Source of the DNA: CADEEX01 sp964577955
GTDB taxonomy: Bacteria > Acidobacteriota > Vicinamibacteria > Vicinamibacterales > CAVVIG01
Direction: 5' to 3'
NCBI GenBank assembly: GCA_964577955.1
Contig: CAZOAZ010000033.1
Location: 5,604 to 69,603 of the forward strand
Length of the DNA: 64,000 bases
The notes beneath the pieces were generated by a model, which was not told the origin of the DNA, searched no databases, and saw only the letters and a program-made list of their open reading frames with translations. The translations under genes were made by a program, and so were the position numbers. Of the stretch, positions 10,365 through 18,872 are shown piece after piece; the first letter of the stretch is position 1, and every line of letters begins with the position of its first letter.

Positions 10365-10384
10365 GGTCCGGCTTCAGCCGGACC
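10365..10384. repeat. 20-bp perfect palindrome at a convergent gene junction
   Basis: Two 9-base arms (GGTCCGGCT and AGCCGGACC) around a 2-base centre, 19 bases after the TonB receptor stop and 28 bases before the end of the opposing VTT gene. There is no T-run on either side. It could act as a bidirectional transcription block or RNA 3'-end stabiliser. It has the same layout as the elements at 40269 and 51146, with compensatory changes in the stem. Confidence 0.75.
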
Positions 10385-10412
10385 TTGCGAATCGGAAGCC
10401 GGATTCCACAAA

Positions 10413-11054
10413 CTATCGGCGTTCCAGACGGTCGCGGCGCGAAAAGAACCAGACCGCGGCGCCGCCGGCGATCGCAATCGTCATGACCACCGCCGGCACC
10501 AGACTGCCGGCCTGCCTCGAGGCGGCGCCCGCATAGGCGTAGACGAACACAATCGGCGCGGTGCCGAGGAGCGACGTCCAGAGAAACATCGCGCGGCTCA
10601 TGGTGGAGAATCCGGCCACCACGCTCATCGTTTCCATGAGAATCGGCAACGCGCGGCTGACGACGACCGCCGCGGCGCCGTGCGTGGCGAACATTCGGGA
10701 CAACCATTCGAGATCGTCGTCGCTGACGATTCGCCGGGAGGCGCGCTTGCCATAGCGTCGCACCAGCTCGAATCCCATCCACTCGCCGCCAATCGATCCG
10801 ACCAGCGCCAGCAGTCCGCCCCACCAGACTCCAAAAGCGGCACCGCTCAGAATCATGACAAGACTCGACGGCACGGGCAGGAACAAGTCGACCGCCAGCA
10901 GGCCGATGACGACGAGCGCACTGCCTGCGCCGGCGGACGCCAACTGCGCCTGCAGCCATCCAGAGATGTCGATGCCGAGGAGGTTTTCGAAGAACAGCTT
11001 CGAACCGGCAACAACAGCAGCGACAAGGAACACGAGCACGAGTGCCCGTCTCAC
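10413..11054 (-). CDS. VTT/DedA-type membrane protein
   Basis: A 213-residue inner-membrane protein of the VTT (SNARE-associated, DedA-like) superfamily. It has an N-terminal TM helix, then a re-entrant-type segment with PVPSSLVMILSGAAFG (around 60-75), a G-rich stretch GGLLALVGSIGGEW, and further helices to the C-terminus. DedA/VTT proteins act in lipid or undecaprenyl-phosphate scrambling and membrane homeostasis. It is the last gene of a minus-strand series, 36 bases after the membrane protein at 11091-12449. The assignment rests on the overall pattern, so a specific subfamily and substrate are not claimed. Confidence 0.8.
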   Translation of the reverse strand: MRRALVLVFLVAAVVAGSKLFFENLLGIDISGWLQAQLASAGAGSALVVIGLLAVDLFLPVPSSLVMILSGAAFGVWWGGLLALVGSIGGEWMGFELVRRYGKRASRRIVSDDDLEWLSRMFATHGAAAVVVSRALPILMETMSVVAGFSTMSRAMFLWTSLLGTAPIVFVYAYAGAASRQAGSLVPAVVMTIAIAGGAAVWFFSRRDRLERR

Positions 11055-11090
11055 GCGGCGGCCTCGCGTCCCATCATTCGCATCGGCGTC

Positions 11091-12449
11091 TCAGAATCCG
11101 ACGACGTGTTGGGCGTAAGCCTCGTAGATGGCCCGCGCCCTGCCGGCAAACGGGCCGGTCACTGCGGCAAATCGAGGATCTGCGAGCAGGACGTGGTGCT
11201 TGCCGAGAATCGCCACCAGACGCTCGCCGAGCATCTTGTTCTCGCCTTCGTAGAGGTGAGCGGCGTGCTGCAGGCCTGCCTTGGTCTGCTCGAATCCTGC
11301 GCTCATCTTCTCGAGCACCGGCACGCGATCGTAGTTGAACGCGACGTATGCGGACACATCGTCGAGAAACGCCCGGAGCCCGTCCCCGGCTGGCAGGGTT
11401 GCACGGGCTTCCGACGCCTTCGCGTCAGCTGAGGTCCTCAGCGCCGTCGCCGCCGCGACGCGGGCCAGGCCAACACGACGGTAATCCGGCACGAGCGGCG
11501 TGTGCCGCACGAACAGCTCGTTGTGAAAATCCCAGGTGTAGTTGCGATCGAGCACGTGATAGCCGGCAAGGAGCTCTTCGAGCGCCGCGGCGTAGCCGTC
11601 AAGCGCGGCGCGCGCGGCATCCGGCGACGCAGGGACTTGCGCACTGCCCGGCACGGCGATCCGATCGAGCGGATACAACGTCGCCTGCTGCGATGGATCC
11701 AGGAACGCGCTTGGACTGCCCTGATACGCGCCTGGCCGGTTCTTGTAGCCGATGTACAGCCCGAACGAGAGGAGCACGCCAGCACAGAGAACGATGAGCG
11801 CGGTGCGCTCGCTGCGCCCTTCGAGTGCCGACGTTCTGGCGGCTGCGGCTGCGGAGCCGTACAGCAGGACGAAGAAGATCATGACAATCAGCGTCACGAT
11901 CATCAGGGTTCCGAGATAGGCGTCCGCGACCCAGACTTCCAGGACCAGCAGCGCCGCGGCGAGGAGCGCGGTGCCCTCTCGCGTCCGCCCTTCGGCCAGT
12001 GGGCGCAAGCCCGGCACCCACGAGGTCCAGGCCGGCGCAGGCCGGCCAGGGCGCGGCGTCAGGGCGTAGCGCGCGGCCAGCACGACGACGGCGACGGGCG
12101 TCCCGAACAGCGCGGCCAGCAGGACATGCGATATCAGGCGCATCGGGTTGATCGACAAGTTGTCGATGATCTGATCGCCTTGCGTGATCACGGGATACAG
12201 CAGCCATGGCAGCACTAGCGGCAGGGAGACGTAGAGCCGCTGCTGGCGGTACAGGACCACGCCTGCCCCGAGAATGAACGCCAGGCCGAACAGGCTGACG
12301 AACTCTCCGGTGTCGATCAGATAGTGCGCCCAGAGATTCGTTTCGGCCACCGCCAGGACCAGGCAGGTGGCGGCGAGAATGCCGGTCGCGACGATGAGCC
12401 ACGCGGGCGGACGCTGGCGTACCGGCGCCACGCCAGGCGCAGTCGTCAT
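11091..12449 (-). CDS. Unknown multi-TM protein with soluble C-terminal domain
   Basis: A 452-residue protein I do not recognise. The first half carries about six to seven hydrophobic helices (roughly residues 18-40, 48-66, 72-92, 105-128, 165-182, 185-200, 222-240). The second half (about 250-450) is soluble, probably periplasmic, and mostly helical with no Cys, with conserved-looking aromatic stretches such as NYTWDFHNELFVRH. Its ATG overlaps the stop of the O-methyltransferase gene by four bases (ATGA), so the two are probably translated together and may act on one substrate. The gene is followed by a VTT protein. A role in lipid or quinone-like metabolite handling would be speculation. 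Confidence 0.75.
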   Translation of the reverse strand: MTTAPGVAPVRQRPPAWLIVATGILAATCLVLAVAETNLWAHYLIDTGEFVSLFGLAFILGAGVVLYRQQRLYVSLPLVLPWLLYPVITQGDQIIDNLSINPMRLISHVLLAALFGTPVAVVVLAARYALTPRPGRPAPAWTSWVPGLRPLAEGRTREGTALLAAALLVLEVWVADAYLGTLMIVTLIVMIFFVLLYGSAAAAARTSALEGRSERTALIVLCAGVLLSFGLYIGYKNRPGAYQGSPSAFLDPSQQATLYPLDRIAVPGSAQVPASPDAARAALDGYAAALEELLAGYHVLDRNYTWDFHNELFVRHTPLVPDYRRVGLARVAAATALRTSADAKASEARATLPAGDGLRAFLDDVSAYVAFNYDRVPVLEKMSAGFEQTKAGLQHAAHLYEGENKMLGERLVAILGKHHVLLADPRFAAVTGPFAGRARAIYEAYAQHVVGF

Positions 12450-13471
12450 CGTTTCGTTCCGAGAATCAGCGCATGGGGATTCGGCGGCGGCAGATTGCGC
12501 ACTTCGATGTCGGTGAAGCCCGCCTCCGACATCCAGCGCGCCATCTCCGGCTTCGCGTGCGCGGATCCGTGATCGCTCGTCAGCATCATGTTGAGCGCAA
12601 AGTAAACGGCAAACGGCGGCGTCGTCTTTTCGTCGTCATCAAAGAACACATCGCTGACGACAGCCACGCCGCCGTGATCGAGCGCAGCAAACGCTTTGTT
12701 CAACAACAGCTGACACGTCTCGTGACGCTCGCGATGCATCATGCCGGACAGCAGCACGGCGTCGTAGCCCGTACCGAACGCTGAAGTGAGGTAGTTGCCC
12801 TCGACGAGCGTGATCCGATCCGCACACGGGTGCGCGGCGATCAGCTCGCGAGTCACTGCGAGAATGCCGGGCAAATCGAGCACGGTCGATCGCAGCCCGG
12901 GCGTCCGTTCGACGAGCGCCGCCGAGTACGTCCCCGGACCGCCGCCGACATCGAGGAGATGACGCCGGCCCGGCAACTCGAGGTGCGGCAGGATCGAACC
13001 GATGCCCTTCGCGCGTTCGTGCATGGCGTAGACAAAGGCCCGCGTCTTCTCCTTGTCTTCTCCGAGGATTTCGTCGTGCCCCATCGGCGGCCGCCCGGTT
13101 CGCACAAAGGCCGGCAGCGCGCCCCACGCGCCGTAGAGATCCTGCGCGTATTTGAGGCCGTTGGCGCTGAACGCCGGACGGCCGCGCACGAGAAACGCGT
13201 CGGTCAACGGCGTGTTGCTGTAGCGTCCGTGACTCACCGTGAGCAAGCCTTCGGACACGCAGGCACCCAGCAGAATCTGAATCGGTTCCGGCTGGGCGTG
13301 AACCCGGGCGGCCAACGCGTCGACCGTCTGCGGTCCATCCGCCAGCGCTGAGAACAGATCGAGTTCCGCCGCCGCAAACAGCACCATCGACGACCGGTAG
13401 GCCAGCGCCAGACGCATCAGCAGCGCGGGATTGGGCGGCGCCGCGCCGTGCGGCGAGTCAGATGAGGACAT
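12446..13471 (-). CDS. SAM-dependent O-methyltransferase (family 2, dimerising)
   Basis: A 341-residue methyltransferase of the family that includes plant-type O-methyltransferases and bacterial BchU/CrtF-like enzymes. Residues about 15-105 form a winged-helix dimerisation domain (FAAAELDLFSALADGPQTVD). The SAM site is HLLDVGGGPGTY at about residues 171-182, with an acidic residue in STVLDLPGI that would contact ribose. Downstream VVSDVFFDDD and the closing NPHALILG strand also fit. Substrates in this family are phenolic or isoprenoid hydroxyls and cannot be told from the sequence. It overlaps the unknown membrane protein by four bases and lies 39 bases downstream of the NtrC-like regulator. 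Confidence 0.88.
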   Translation of the reverse strand: MSSSDSPHGAAPPNPALLMRLALAYRSSMVLFAAAELDLFSALADGPQTVDALAARVHAQPEPIQILLGACVSEGLLTVSHGRYSNTPLTDAFLVRGRPAFSANGLKYAQDLYGAWGALPAFVRTGRPPMGHDEILGEDKEKTRAFVYAMHERAKGIGSILPHLELPGRRHLLDVGGGPGTYSAALVERTPGLRSTVLDLPGILAVTRELIAAHPCADRITLVEGNYLTSAFGTGYDAVLLSGMMHRERHETCQLLLNKAFAALDHGGVAVVSDVFFDDDEKTTPPFAVYFALNMMLTSDHGSAHAKPEMARWMSEAGFTDIEVRNLPPPNPHALILGTKR

Positions 13472-13510
13472 GGAGGACAGACTCCGAGAAAGAGTGGTGA
13501 ACCAGGACGA

Positions 13511-14839
13511 TCAGCTGTCGCCGGGCATTTTCTTGCGCAGCGTGGCCCGGTTGACGCCGAGAATGGCGGATGCCTTGACCTGATTGCCGTGAGTGACCGA
13601 CAGCGCTTCCTGCACGAGCGCCGTTTCGACGATGTCGATGATGTCGTGATAGGCCGACGCGTTGCCGCCGGGCGCGTCAACAAGCCGTTCCTGGAGCGCC
13701 GTCTTGGCCGCCACGCTCAACGCCGACTCGAGATCGCGGCGGCCGGGCAGGCGCCGCCGGCTCAGGCTCTCGCTGATGTCGTCGCGGGTGATGACATCGC
13801 CGCGCGCGAGAATGCACCCACGCTTGATGACGCGCTCGAGTTCGGCGACGTTGCCCGGCCAGCTGTAGTCGTCGAGGAGCGCGAGCACTTCGTCGTCCAT
13901 CGCCGCGATCGTGCGTTCGAACTGGGCATTGAAGCGTGTGATGAAGTGCCGGACGAGCAGCGGAATATCGGCGCGGCGCGTCCGAAGCGGCGGGAGTTCG
14001 AGCGTAATCAGCGCCAACGCGGCGTACAGTTCCCTGGCGAACGTCTCTGATCTGGTCAGATCGGCCGTCGTCGAGCCGATGACCCTGGCACGAAGGCGGT
14101 GGCCCACCGTGTGCCGCGGTCGATCCTCGCCGAGCCCCGCGGCAATCCGATGTTGCAGCGCGACCGGCAGCGCGTCGATGTTGGCGAGATGAATCGTTCC
14201 GTTTTCTTGACCAAATACCGCGCTCTCGATCGCGCCCTCGCTCCAGGTGGCGCAGTCAATCGCGACAAACGGCTGATCGCACCGCGCTCCGCTCTCGTGA
14301 ATCGTGGCAACCACGAGCCGCTTGCCGGTGCCTTCTTCGCCAACGACGAGCGCGGGCACTTCAACGGCAGCGAGGCGGCCAATCGTCTTGTAGACCTCCA
14401 GCATCTGCGGCGTGTTGCCAATCAGTCGCGCCGCGCCGTCCGGTTCGGCGGCCACTGGACTGGCCTGCCGACGGCTTTCGTGCGCCGCCAGCGCGCGCTT
14501 GATCACTTCGCGAATCTGCTGGAGGTCGAGCGGCTTGGTAAGGTAGTCGAAGGCGCCGGAGCGCATCGCGTCGATCGACGTCTGGCTCGTGCCGTATCCC
14601 GTCATCATCACGACGAACACGTCAGGAAACTTCCGCCGGATCTCGTCGAGCGCCTTGAGGCCGTCGGTGCCGGGCATCTTGATGTCCATCAGCACGACGG
14701 TGGGCGGCCGCTCACCAATCAGGCGAACCGCTTCATCGGCGTCACTCGCCAGACGGCAATCGTGGCCGTCGAAGCCGAGAAAGTTCTGGAACGCGGTCGC
14801 GACTGACTGGTCGTCGTCGACGACGAGGACATCAGCCAT
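13511..14839 (-). CDS. NtrC-family response regulator with degenerate AAA+ domain
   Basis: A 442-residue regulator: receiver domain (acidic D8-D10, phospho-acceptor D52, T80, K102), AAA+ domain and C-terminal Fis-type helix-turn-helix (HGNQVKASAILGVNRATLRK). The AAA+ domain is damaged. Walker A (GEEGTGKR, 167-174) is kept, but the segment that should hold the GAFTGA sigma-54 contact loop is missing: FGQEN at 209-213 runs straight into GTIHLANI, the Walker B strand, which itself lacks its Asp-Glu pair. The sensor-2 Arg is replaced as well (GNVAELE). Lengths on either side are normal and in frame. It probably cannot open sigma-54 promoters and may act as a phosphorylation-controlled DNA binder. 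It follows the DsbA gene by 12 bases. Confidence 0.92.
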   Translation of the reverse strand: MADVLVVDDDQSVATAFQNFLGFDGHDCRLASDADEAVRLIGERPPTVVLMDIKMPGTDGLKALDEIRRKFPDVFVVMMTGYGTSQTSIDAMRSGAFDYLTKPLDLQQIREVIKRALAAHESRRQASPVAAEPDGAARLIGNTPQMLEVYKTIGRLAAVEVPALVVGEEGTGKRLVVATIHESGARCDQPFVAIDCATWSEGAIESAVFGQENGTIHLANIDALPVALQHRIAAGLGEDRPRHTVGHRLRARVIGSTTADLTRSETFARELYAALALITLELPPLRTRRADIPLLVRHFITRFNAQFERTIAAMDDEVLALLDDYSWPGNVAELERVIKRGCILARGDVITRDDISESLSRRRLPGRRDLESALSVAAKTALQERLVDAPGGNASAYHDIIDIVETALVQEALSVTHGNQVKASAILGVNRATLRKKMPGDS

Positions 14840-14851
14840 GGGTGGATGCCG

Positions 14852-15667
14852 CTAGCGCCGTAGCGCCGGCGAGTTGAGCAGCAGATCGATCGACGTCTTG
14901 AACGAATCGAACGTCTTGGCGCCGACGATGCTCTGGAGAATGCGGGTCTGGCCGTCCTTGTCTTCGACTGCGAGAAAGAAGGCGGGCGTCGCGTTTGAGC
15001 CCAACTTCGCGGCATCAGCAAGATCCTGCCGAACCCGTTTGAGCGGCTCTTCAGATTTGAGACACTTCTCGAACGCGGGCCCGTCCATGCCGAGCGCCCT
15101 CGCGCTGGCCACGAGGCCTGGTTCGCGCAAGGCGGCCTGATTCTCGAACATCCGGTCGTGCATCTCCCAGAACTTGCCCTGCGCCCGGGCACACTCGCCG
15201 GCGACCGCGGCGCCGAGCGCAAACGGATGAATGCCTTCAAGCGGAAGGTTTCTGAAGACGTAGCGGATCTTCCCGGTATCGACGTACTCACGCTGAATCT
15301 GGCTGTACGTGTCCTTCACGTAGCGGCCGCAGAACGGACATTGGAAATCGGAAAACTCGACGAGCACGAGTTTGGCCGTGGCATCACCGCGGCTGGCAGA
15401 GCCGGCGATCGTCAGCGGCTGGCCGATCGTGTTCACACGCGGCGCGGCAGGCGCCGCCGCGGGAGCGGCAGGTGCCGCCGGCCGGGAGGCGAGCAGCGTC
15501 TTGAGCTCCCTGAGTTCCTTCAGGATGGCCGCCTGGCCCTCTTCGAGGGCGGCCAGGCGGCGCCTGGTTTCTTCGTCACCCGGCGGAGCTGACTGCTGCC
15601 CGAAGGCCGCCGACGACAACGCCAAGGCGCCGGCAAGAACAGACGAGGCGAGAAGACGCGCTTTCAT
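14852..15667 (-). CDS. DsbA-like periplasmic thiol oxidoreductase
   Basis: A 271-residue exported thioredoxin-fold protein. The signal peptide spans about residues 1-23 (ending AAFGQ). A short coiled-coil-like helix (EETRRRLAALEEGQAAILKE) follows, then an Ala/Pro linker and a DsbA-type domain with active-site CPFC in FSDFQCPFCGRYV (about 107-119). The cis-Pro region is recognisable in SNATPAFFLAV. This is the BdbD/DsbA-type fold in which thioredoxin appears with a helical insertion. It would form or reduce disulfides in the periplasm, useful for the exported multi-Cys proteins nearby. A strong terminator hairpin belonging to the upstream gene ends only 16 bases before the ATG. Confidence 0.92.
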   Translation of the reverse strand: MKARLLASSVLAGALALSSAAFGQQSAPPGDEETRRRLAALEEGQAAILKELRELKTLLASRPAAPAAPAAAPAAPRVNTIGQPLTIAGSASRGDATAKLVLVEFSDFQCPFCGRYVKDTYSQIQREYVDTGKIRYVFRNLPLEGIHPFALGAAVAGECARAQGKFWEMHDRMFENQAALREPGLVASARALGMDGPAFEKCLKSEEPLKRVRQDLADAAKLGSNATPAFFLAVEDKDGQTRILQSIVGAKTFDSFKTSIDLLLNSPALRR

Positions 15668-15682
15668 AAGGACCTGCCAAGC

Positions 15683-15726
15683 AAAAAAAATCCGCAGGGA
15701 GTACCCGGTTGGGCACTCCCTGCGGA
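15683..15726 (-). terminator. Rho-independent terminator of the TSP3 gene
   Basis: On the minus strand a 12-bp perfect stem (arms 15715-15726 and 15691-15702) is extended by a 3-bp inner stem around a 4-base loop and followed by eight consecutive U residues (15690-15683). It begins about 25 bases after the stop of the thrombospondin-repeat gene. Because the U-tract ends 16 bases before the dsbA-like start, it could also attenuate read-through into that gene. Confidence 0.93.
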
Positions 15727-15751
15727 CTGATTCTAGCCGATACGCGAACCC

Positions 15752-17869
15752 TTACGGGGTAACCGTCGCGTCCCAGACGACCGCGTCGATCACGGTGCCG
15801 GTGGCCAGCGTGCGCGGAACCGTAACATCGACTGAACCGACGCAGCTCAGGCCGCCCGGATCCGTCGCCGTGAAGCTCACCCGGTAGACACGCCCGTTGC
15901 CCGCGTTCGTCGAGGACACACCGCGATCCTTACGCAGATTCACGGTGGTTCCGAGGAGGAACGCATCGGGTGTCATCACGCCGTCCAGCGAGGACTTCTC
16001 GTCGCTCATGACGCCCGTGATGGCGATCGTGATGGAACCGGGCGTTTCCGCGTCGGTTACACCGTTGATGCCCACGCCCTGGAGCGTCTTGTTGACCGGC
16101 CAGAGCTGAGCGATCGTCGGCGTCGCGCCCGTGCAGACCGGCGCGGTGTTCTGGCACGCATCGCCGACGCCGTTGCTGTCGGTGTCCAGCTGATCCGGAT
16201 TCGGCGTGCTGATGCAGTTGTCGCAATCATCACCCACGCCATCTCCGTCGGAGTCAGTCTGCAGCGGATTCGGCGTGGTGTCGCAATTGTCGCAAGCGTC
16301 GCCGACACCGTCGTCGTCGGTGTCCAGCTGATCCGGATTCGGCGTGTTGACACAGTTGTCGCAGGCATCGCCGACACCGTCGTCGTCGGCGTCGAACTGC
16401 GCGCCGTTCGGATCGTTCACGCAGTTATCGTCGCCGTCGCAGATGCCGTCGTCGTCGGTGTCGACGCAGGCGCCGGCGAGCGACCGCTCGAGCACGAGTG
16501 CACGGTACGCCTGGTCGCTCCAGAATTCCCACGCGCTCTGACCGTTGTTGTAGAGCGCAAAGGAACCATCAGCTTCCTGGTTGGTCATGATCCGATACGA
16601 GTAGTCGAAGTACCAACGCGGCTCTTCGGCGCCGTACGAACCGTGACAATCGCCAGGATGGTTGACCAACGCGCAGGGCGCGGCGGTGGGATCGATGTGC
16701 GTTTCGCGGTTGAACGACGCATCGGCAGGGAGATCGCCGAGATCGTGGGTGTCGATGTTGCCGGCGCTCGGAGCCGTCAACTGCGCCTCGAGGAGTGAGT
16801 ACGCCTTGGCTGAAGAGAAGAGGTAGTAGCCGAACGAGAGGTTCCAGCCTTCGTCGTTGGTGCAGCAGATGTACGTGAAGTTGAAGCGGTTCTGCTGCCA
16901 GGTCAACCCACGCTGAACCGTGGGGTCGTTGACGTCCGCGCCGCCGAGCACCGAGACCCAGAGACCAGATCCGGTCTGCTGCTGCGACGCGCTGTAGGAC
17001 TCCAGAGTGCCGTTCTGGCCGCACGGGTCTTCACCCAGCGGGCCGCACCCGAAGCCAGGCAGCGTGTAGCTCCAGCCACCTTCCGGACCGTTGATGAATT
17101 GGCCGTCGGCGTAGGCCTGCCGTGAACTCTTGTGCGTGGCGTCGCCGGTCTCGGTCGCAATGACGATCCCGGGGATCCGCGGCGGCACCGAATCGCCCAG
17201 TTCGAGGTAATAACCTCTGGCGGCGGCGAGCCCGCCAACCGCGTACTGCGTCGTCGACGAATCGCTGCCAGGCGACGTGTAACCCCACATCCCGGGCGTT
17301 CCGAAGTTCGGCGCGCCGAGCAGTTCCTGATTGATGAGCGTCCGATCCACGAGACCGTCCATCGCCTCTCGCAGCGTCGCGAGGGCGCCCACCGGTTCCG
17401 GACCGCCGGTGCGTGCATACAACGCGAGGTACATCATGTCCGCGCCATCGACGTACGCGTAGAAGCACGTCCCCACGCTTGCTGCGCCGACCTCGTCGCC
17501 GCCACCCCCGCCGCCGCCACCCGCGCAACGCTGCACGTGACTGGTGCTGTTGATAATGGCGAGCGCGATGGCCTCGAGCCGAACCTTGTCGGAGTTCGAC
17601 GCGTTCTCGTAACCCAGAATCGGATTGCCGGGCAACGAGGAGTCGTGCTTCTCCATGATGGCGAGACCGATCAGTCCGATCGACTCGTGCTCCGGGAATG
17701 ACGGAACGCCGAACGTACCCGCATCGATATTGGAACGGACGTAACTCAACCAATGATCTAGCGCGGAGTTGACGTCGTCGGCAAAGGGTGTTTGCGCGTT
17801 TGCGACACCAACGCTGCCCAGAATGAGAACGATCGCTAACGTCGTTCTACGAAGCCATCTGATCACCAT
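15752..17869 (-). CDS. Exported protein with thrombospondin type 3 calcium repeats
   Basis: A 705-residue secreted protein. The ATG at 17869 is chosen over one at 17950 because it starts a signal peptide (MVIRWLRRTTLAIVLILGSV, cleaved near ANAQ) and has GAGG about eight bases upstream. The N-terminal 450 residues are an alpha/alpha-toroid-like region that I cannot assign, containing an octa-glycine run before residue 150 and several Cys. Four and a half 23-residue thrombospondin type 3 repeats (pattern DxDxDGxGDxCDNC) follow and should bind calcium, then a C-terminal beta domain. Such repeats occur in extracellular proteins of Acidobacteriota and Myxococcota. The gene has its own terminator and a likely promoter at 17977-18006. 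Confidence 0.85.
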   Translation of the reverse strand: MVIRWLRRTTLAIVLILGSVGVANAQTPFADDVNSALDHWLSYVRSNIDAGTFGVPSFPEHESIGLIGLAIMEKHDSSLPGNPILGYENASNSDKVRLEAIALAIINSTSHVQRCAGGGGGGGGDEVGAASVGTCFYAYVDGADMMYLALYARTGGPEPVGALATLREAMDGLVDRTLINQELLGAPNFGTPGMWGYTSPGSDSSTTQYAVGGLAAARGYYLELGDSVPPRIPGIVIATETGDATHKSSRQAYADGQFINGPEGGWSYTLPGFGCGPLGEDPCGQNGTLESYSASQQQTGSGLWVSVLGGADVNDPTVQRGLTWQQNRFNFTYICCTNDEGWNLSFGYYLFSSAKAYSLLEAQLTAPSAGNIDTHDLGDLPADASFNRETHIDPTAAPCALVNHPGDCHGSYGAEEPRWYFDYSYRIMTNQEADGSFALYNNGQSAWEFWSDQAYRALVLERSLAGACVDTDDDGICDGDDNCVNDPNGAQFDADDDGVGDACDNCVNTPNPDQLDTDDDGVGDACDNCDTTPNPLQTDSDGDGVGDDCDNCISTPNPDQLDTDSNGVGDACQNTAPVCTGATPTIAQLWPVNKTLQGVGINGVTDAETPGSITIAITGVMSDEKSSLDGVMTPDAFLLGTTVNLRKDRGVSSTNAGNGRVYRVSFTATDPGGLSCVGSVDVTVPRTLATGTVIDAVVWDATVTP
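16151..16462 (-). repeat. Tandem thrombospondin type 3 repeats (about 69 bp units)
   Basis: Four and a half tandem units of 69 bp encoding 23-residue Asp-rich calcium-binding repeats inside the exported protein. The units are similar enough at DNA level to allow slippage or unequal recombination. They are in frame, so copy-number change would lengthen or shorten the stalk without breaking the gene. Confidence 0.85.
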
Positions 17870-17976
17870 ACTCACATCCTCGCGGTACGTGTTGCGTACA
17901 TCAACTGGTCCGAGCGCGGACCGAGTTGGAGAATCATTGATCAGTCGCACCAGCGGTGCAAGCCAAATGTCGACGA

Positions 17977-18006
17977 TTTATACAGCAGTGTCGAAGAAAT
18001 AGTCAG
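17977..18006 (-). promoter_or_regulatory. Likely sigma-70 promoter of the TSP3 gene
   Basis: On the minus strand CTGACT (18006-18001), an 18-base spacer and TATAAA (17982-17977), the latter preceded by TG. The predicted start site near 17970 would give a leader of about 100 nt before the ATG at 17869. Confidence 0.5.
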
Positions 18007-18142
18007 CGCCCAAGGAGACATTTTTCCTGGGAAAGTCCTTCGGCTGATGACTTCCGCGTCGCGATTCGTCGCCGACCGATACTTCTACTCAAAGGGCCAG
18101 ATTCCCAGCCCCATCCGGACAGGTATATTGGCAGTTCAGCAA

Positions 18143-18862
18143 ATGATTTCACGGCACTCACTTTTCCGTCTGACGTTCTTCGCCTGGGTGGTGTGCCTGG
18201 CCGCGCTCCATGGCAGCGCGGCATCCGCACAGCGGCGCGGATCGCCGCCGCAACCCAACATGCGGCCGGCGCCGCCGCCGGTTGTCGAGCGCCTTGGCAA
18301 CGGGCTCATCAGAATCGGCAAGCTCGAAGTCAACACGACGACCCGCGAAGTGCGGATCCCGGGAACGATCAACGAAGTACAGACGCTCGAATTCCTCGCG
18401 AACACGCCGGGCGGAATGAAGGCGTACGAAAGCGCGCTGACGCTGGACAGCACCGGCGTGATGCTCAATACCGCCATGCTGCTGATCGGTGTTGAACCGC
18501 CGAAGACGCCGCCGATTCAATACCGGCGCCTCGAAGGCGATCCGCTGGAGTTGTGGATTGAAACCGCGGCGCCGCCGCAGCGGTTTCGCGCGGAGCGGCT
18601 GGTCTACGATCTCAGTTCGAAGAAGGAGCTCGTTGAAGGTCCGTGGATCTACACCGGCTCGGCGACGCTGCCGAATGGGCGATTTCTTTCGGATGTCGAA
18701 GGCGTACTCATCGGGCTGATTCACACACGCTCAGCGATCATCGACCAGCCGGACGCCGTGGGACTGGGACGATACGGCGCCATCGTCATCAATCCATCCT
18801 TGGGCCTGCCGCCGGGCGCCGCGATTACGCTCGTCGTCAAGGCGATCGGCCCGAGCCGCTGA
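18143..18862 (+). CDS. Exported YdjY-domain-like protein
   Basis: A 239-residue exported protein starting at the ATG at 18143, which opens a signal peptide (hydrophobic LTFFAWVVCLAALHG, cleavage near ASAQ); an upstream in-frame start would put a long soluble stretch before it. After a Pro-rich linker comes a domain with RIGKLEVNTTTREVRIPGTIN and VQTLEFLANTPGGMKAYES, which resembles YdjY-type domains of exported, often FeS- or cytochrome-associated proteins. The rest predicts beta strands (KKELVEGPWIYTGSA and a closing RYGAIVINPSLGL). Function is unknown. The gene ends 10 bases before the opposing histidine kinase gene ends. Confidence 0.75.
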   Translation: MISRHSLFRLTFFAWVVCLAALHGSAASAQRRGSPPQPNMRPAPPPVVERLGNGLIRIGKLEVNTTTREVRIPGTINEVQTLEFLANTPGGMKAYESALTLDSTGVMLNTAMLLIGVEPPKTPPIQYRRLEGDPLELWIETAAPPQRFRAERLVYDLSSKKELVEGPWIYTGSATLPNGRFLSDVEGVLIGLIHTRSAIIDQPDAVGLGRYGAIVINPSLGLPPGAAITLVVKAIGPSR

Positions 18863-18872
18863 ACAGCGCGCG

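Noticed and set aside
16151..16462. Possible CRISPR-like array
   Set aside because: The repeats are contiguous 69-bp coding units of a thrombospondin type 3 domain without unique spacers.
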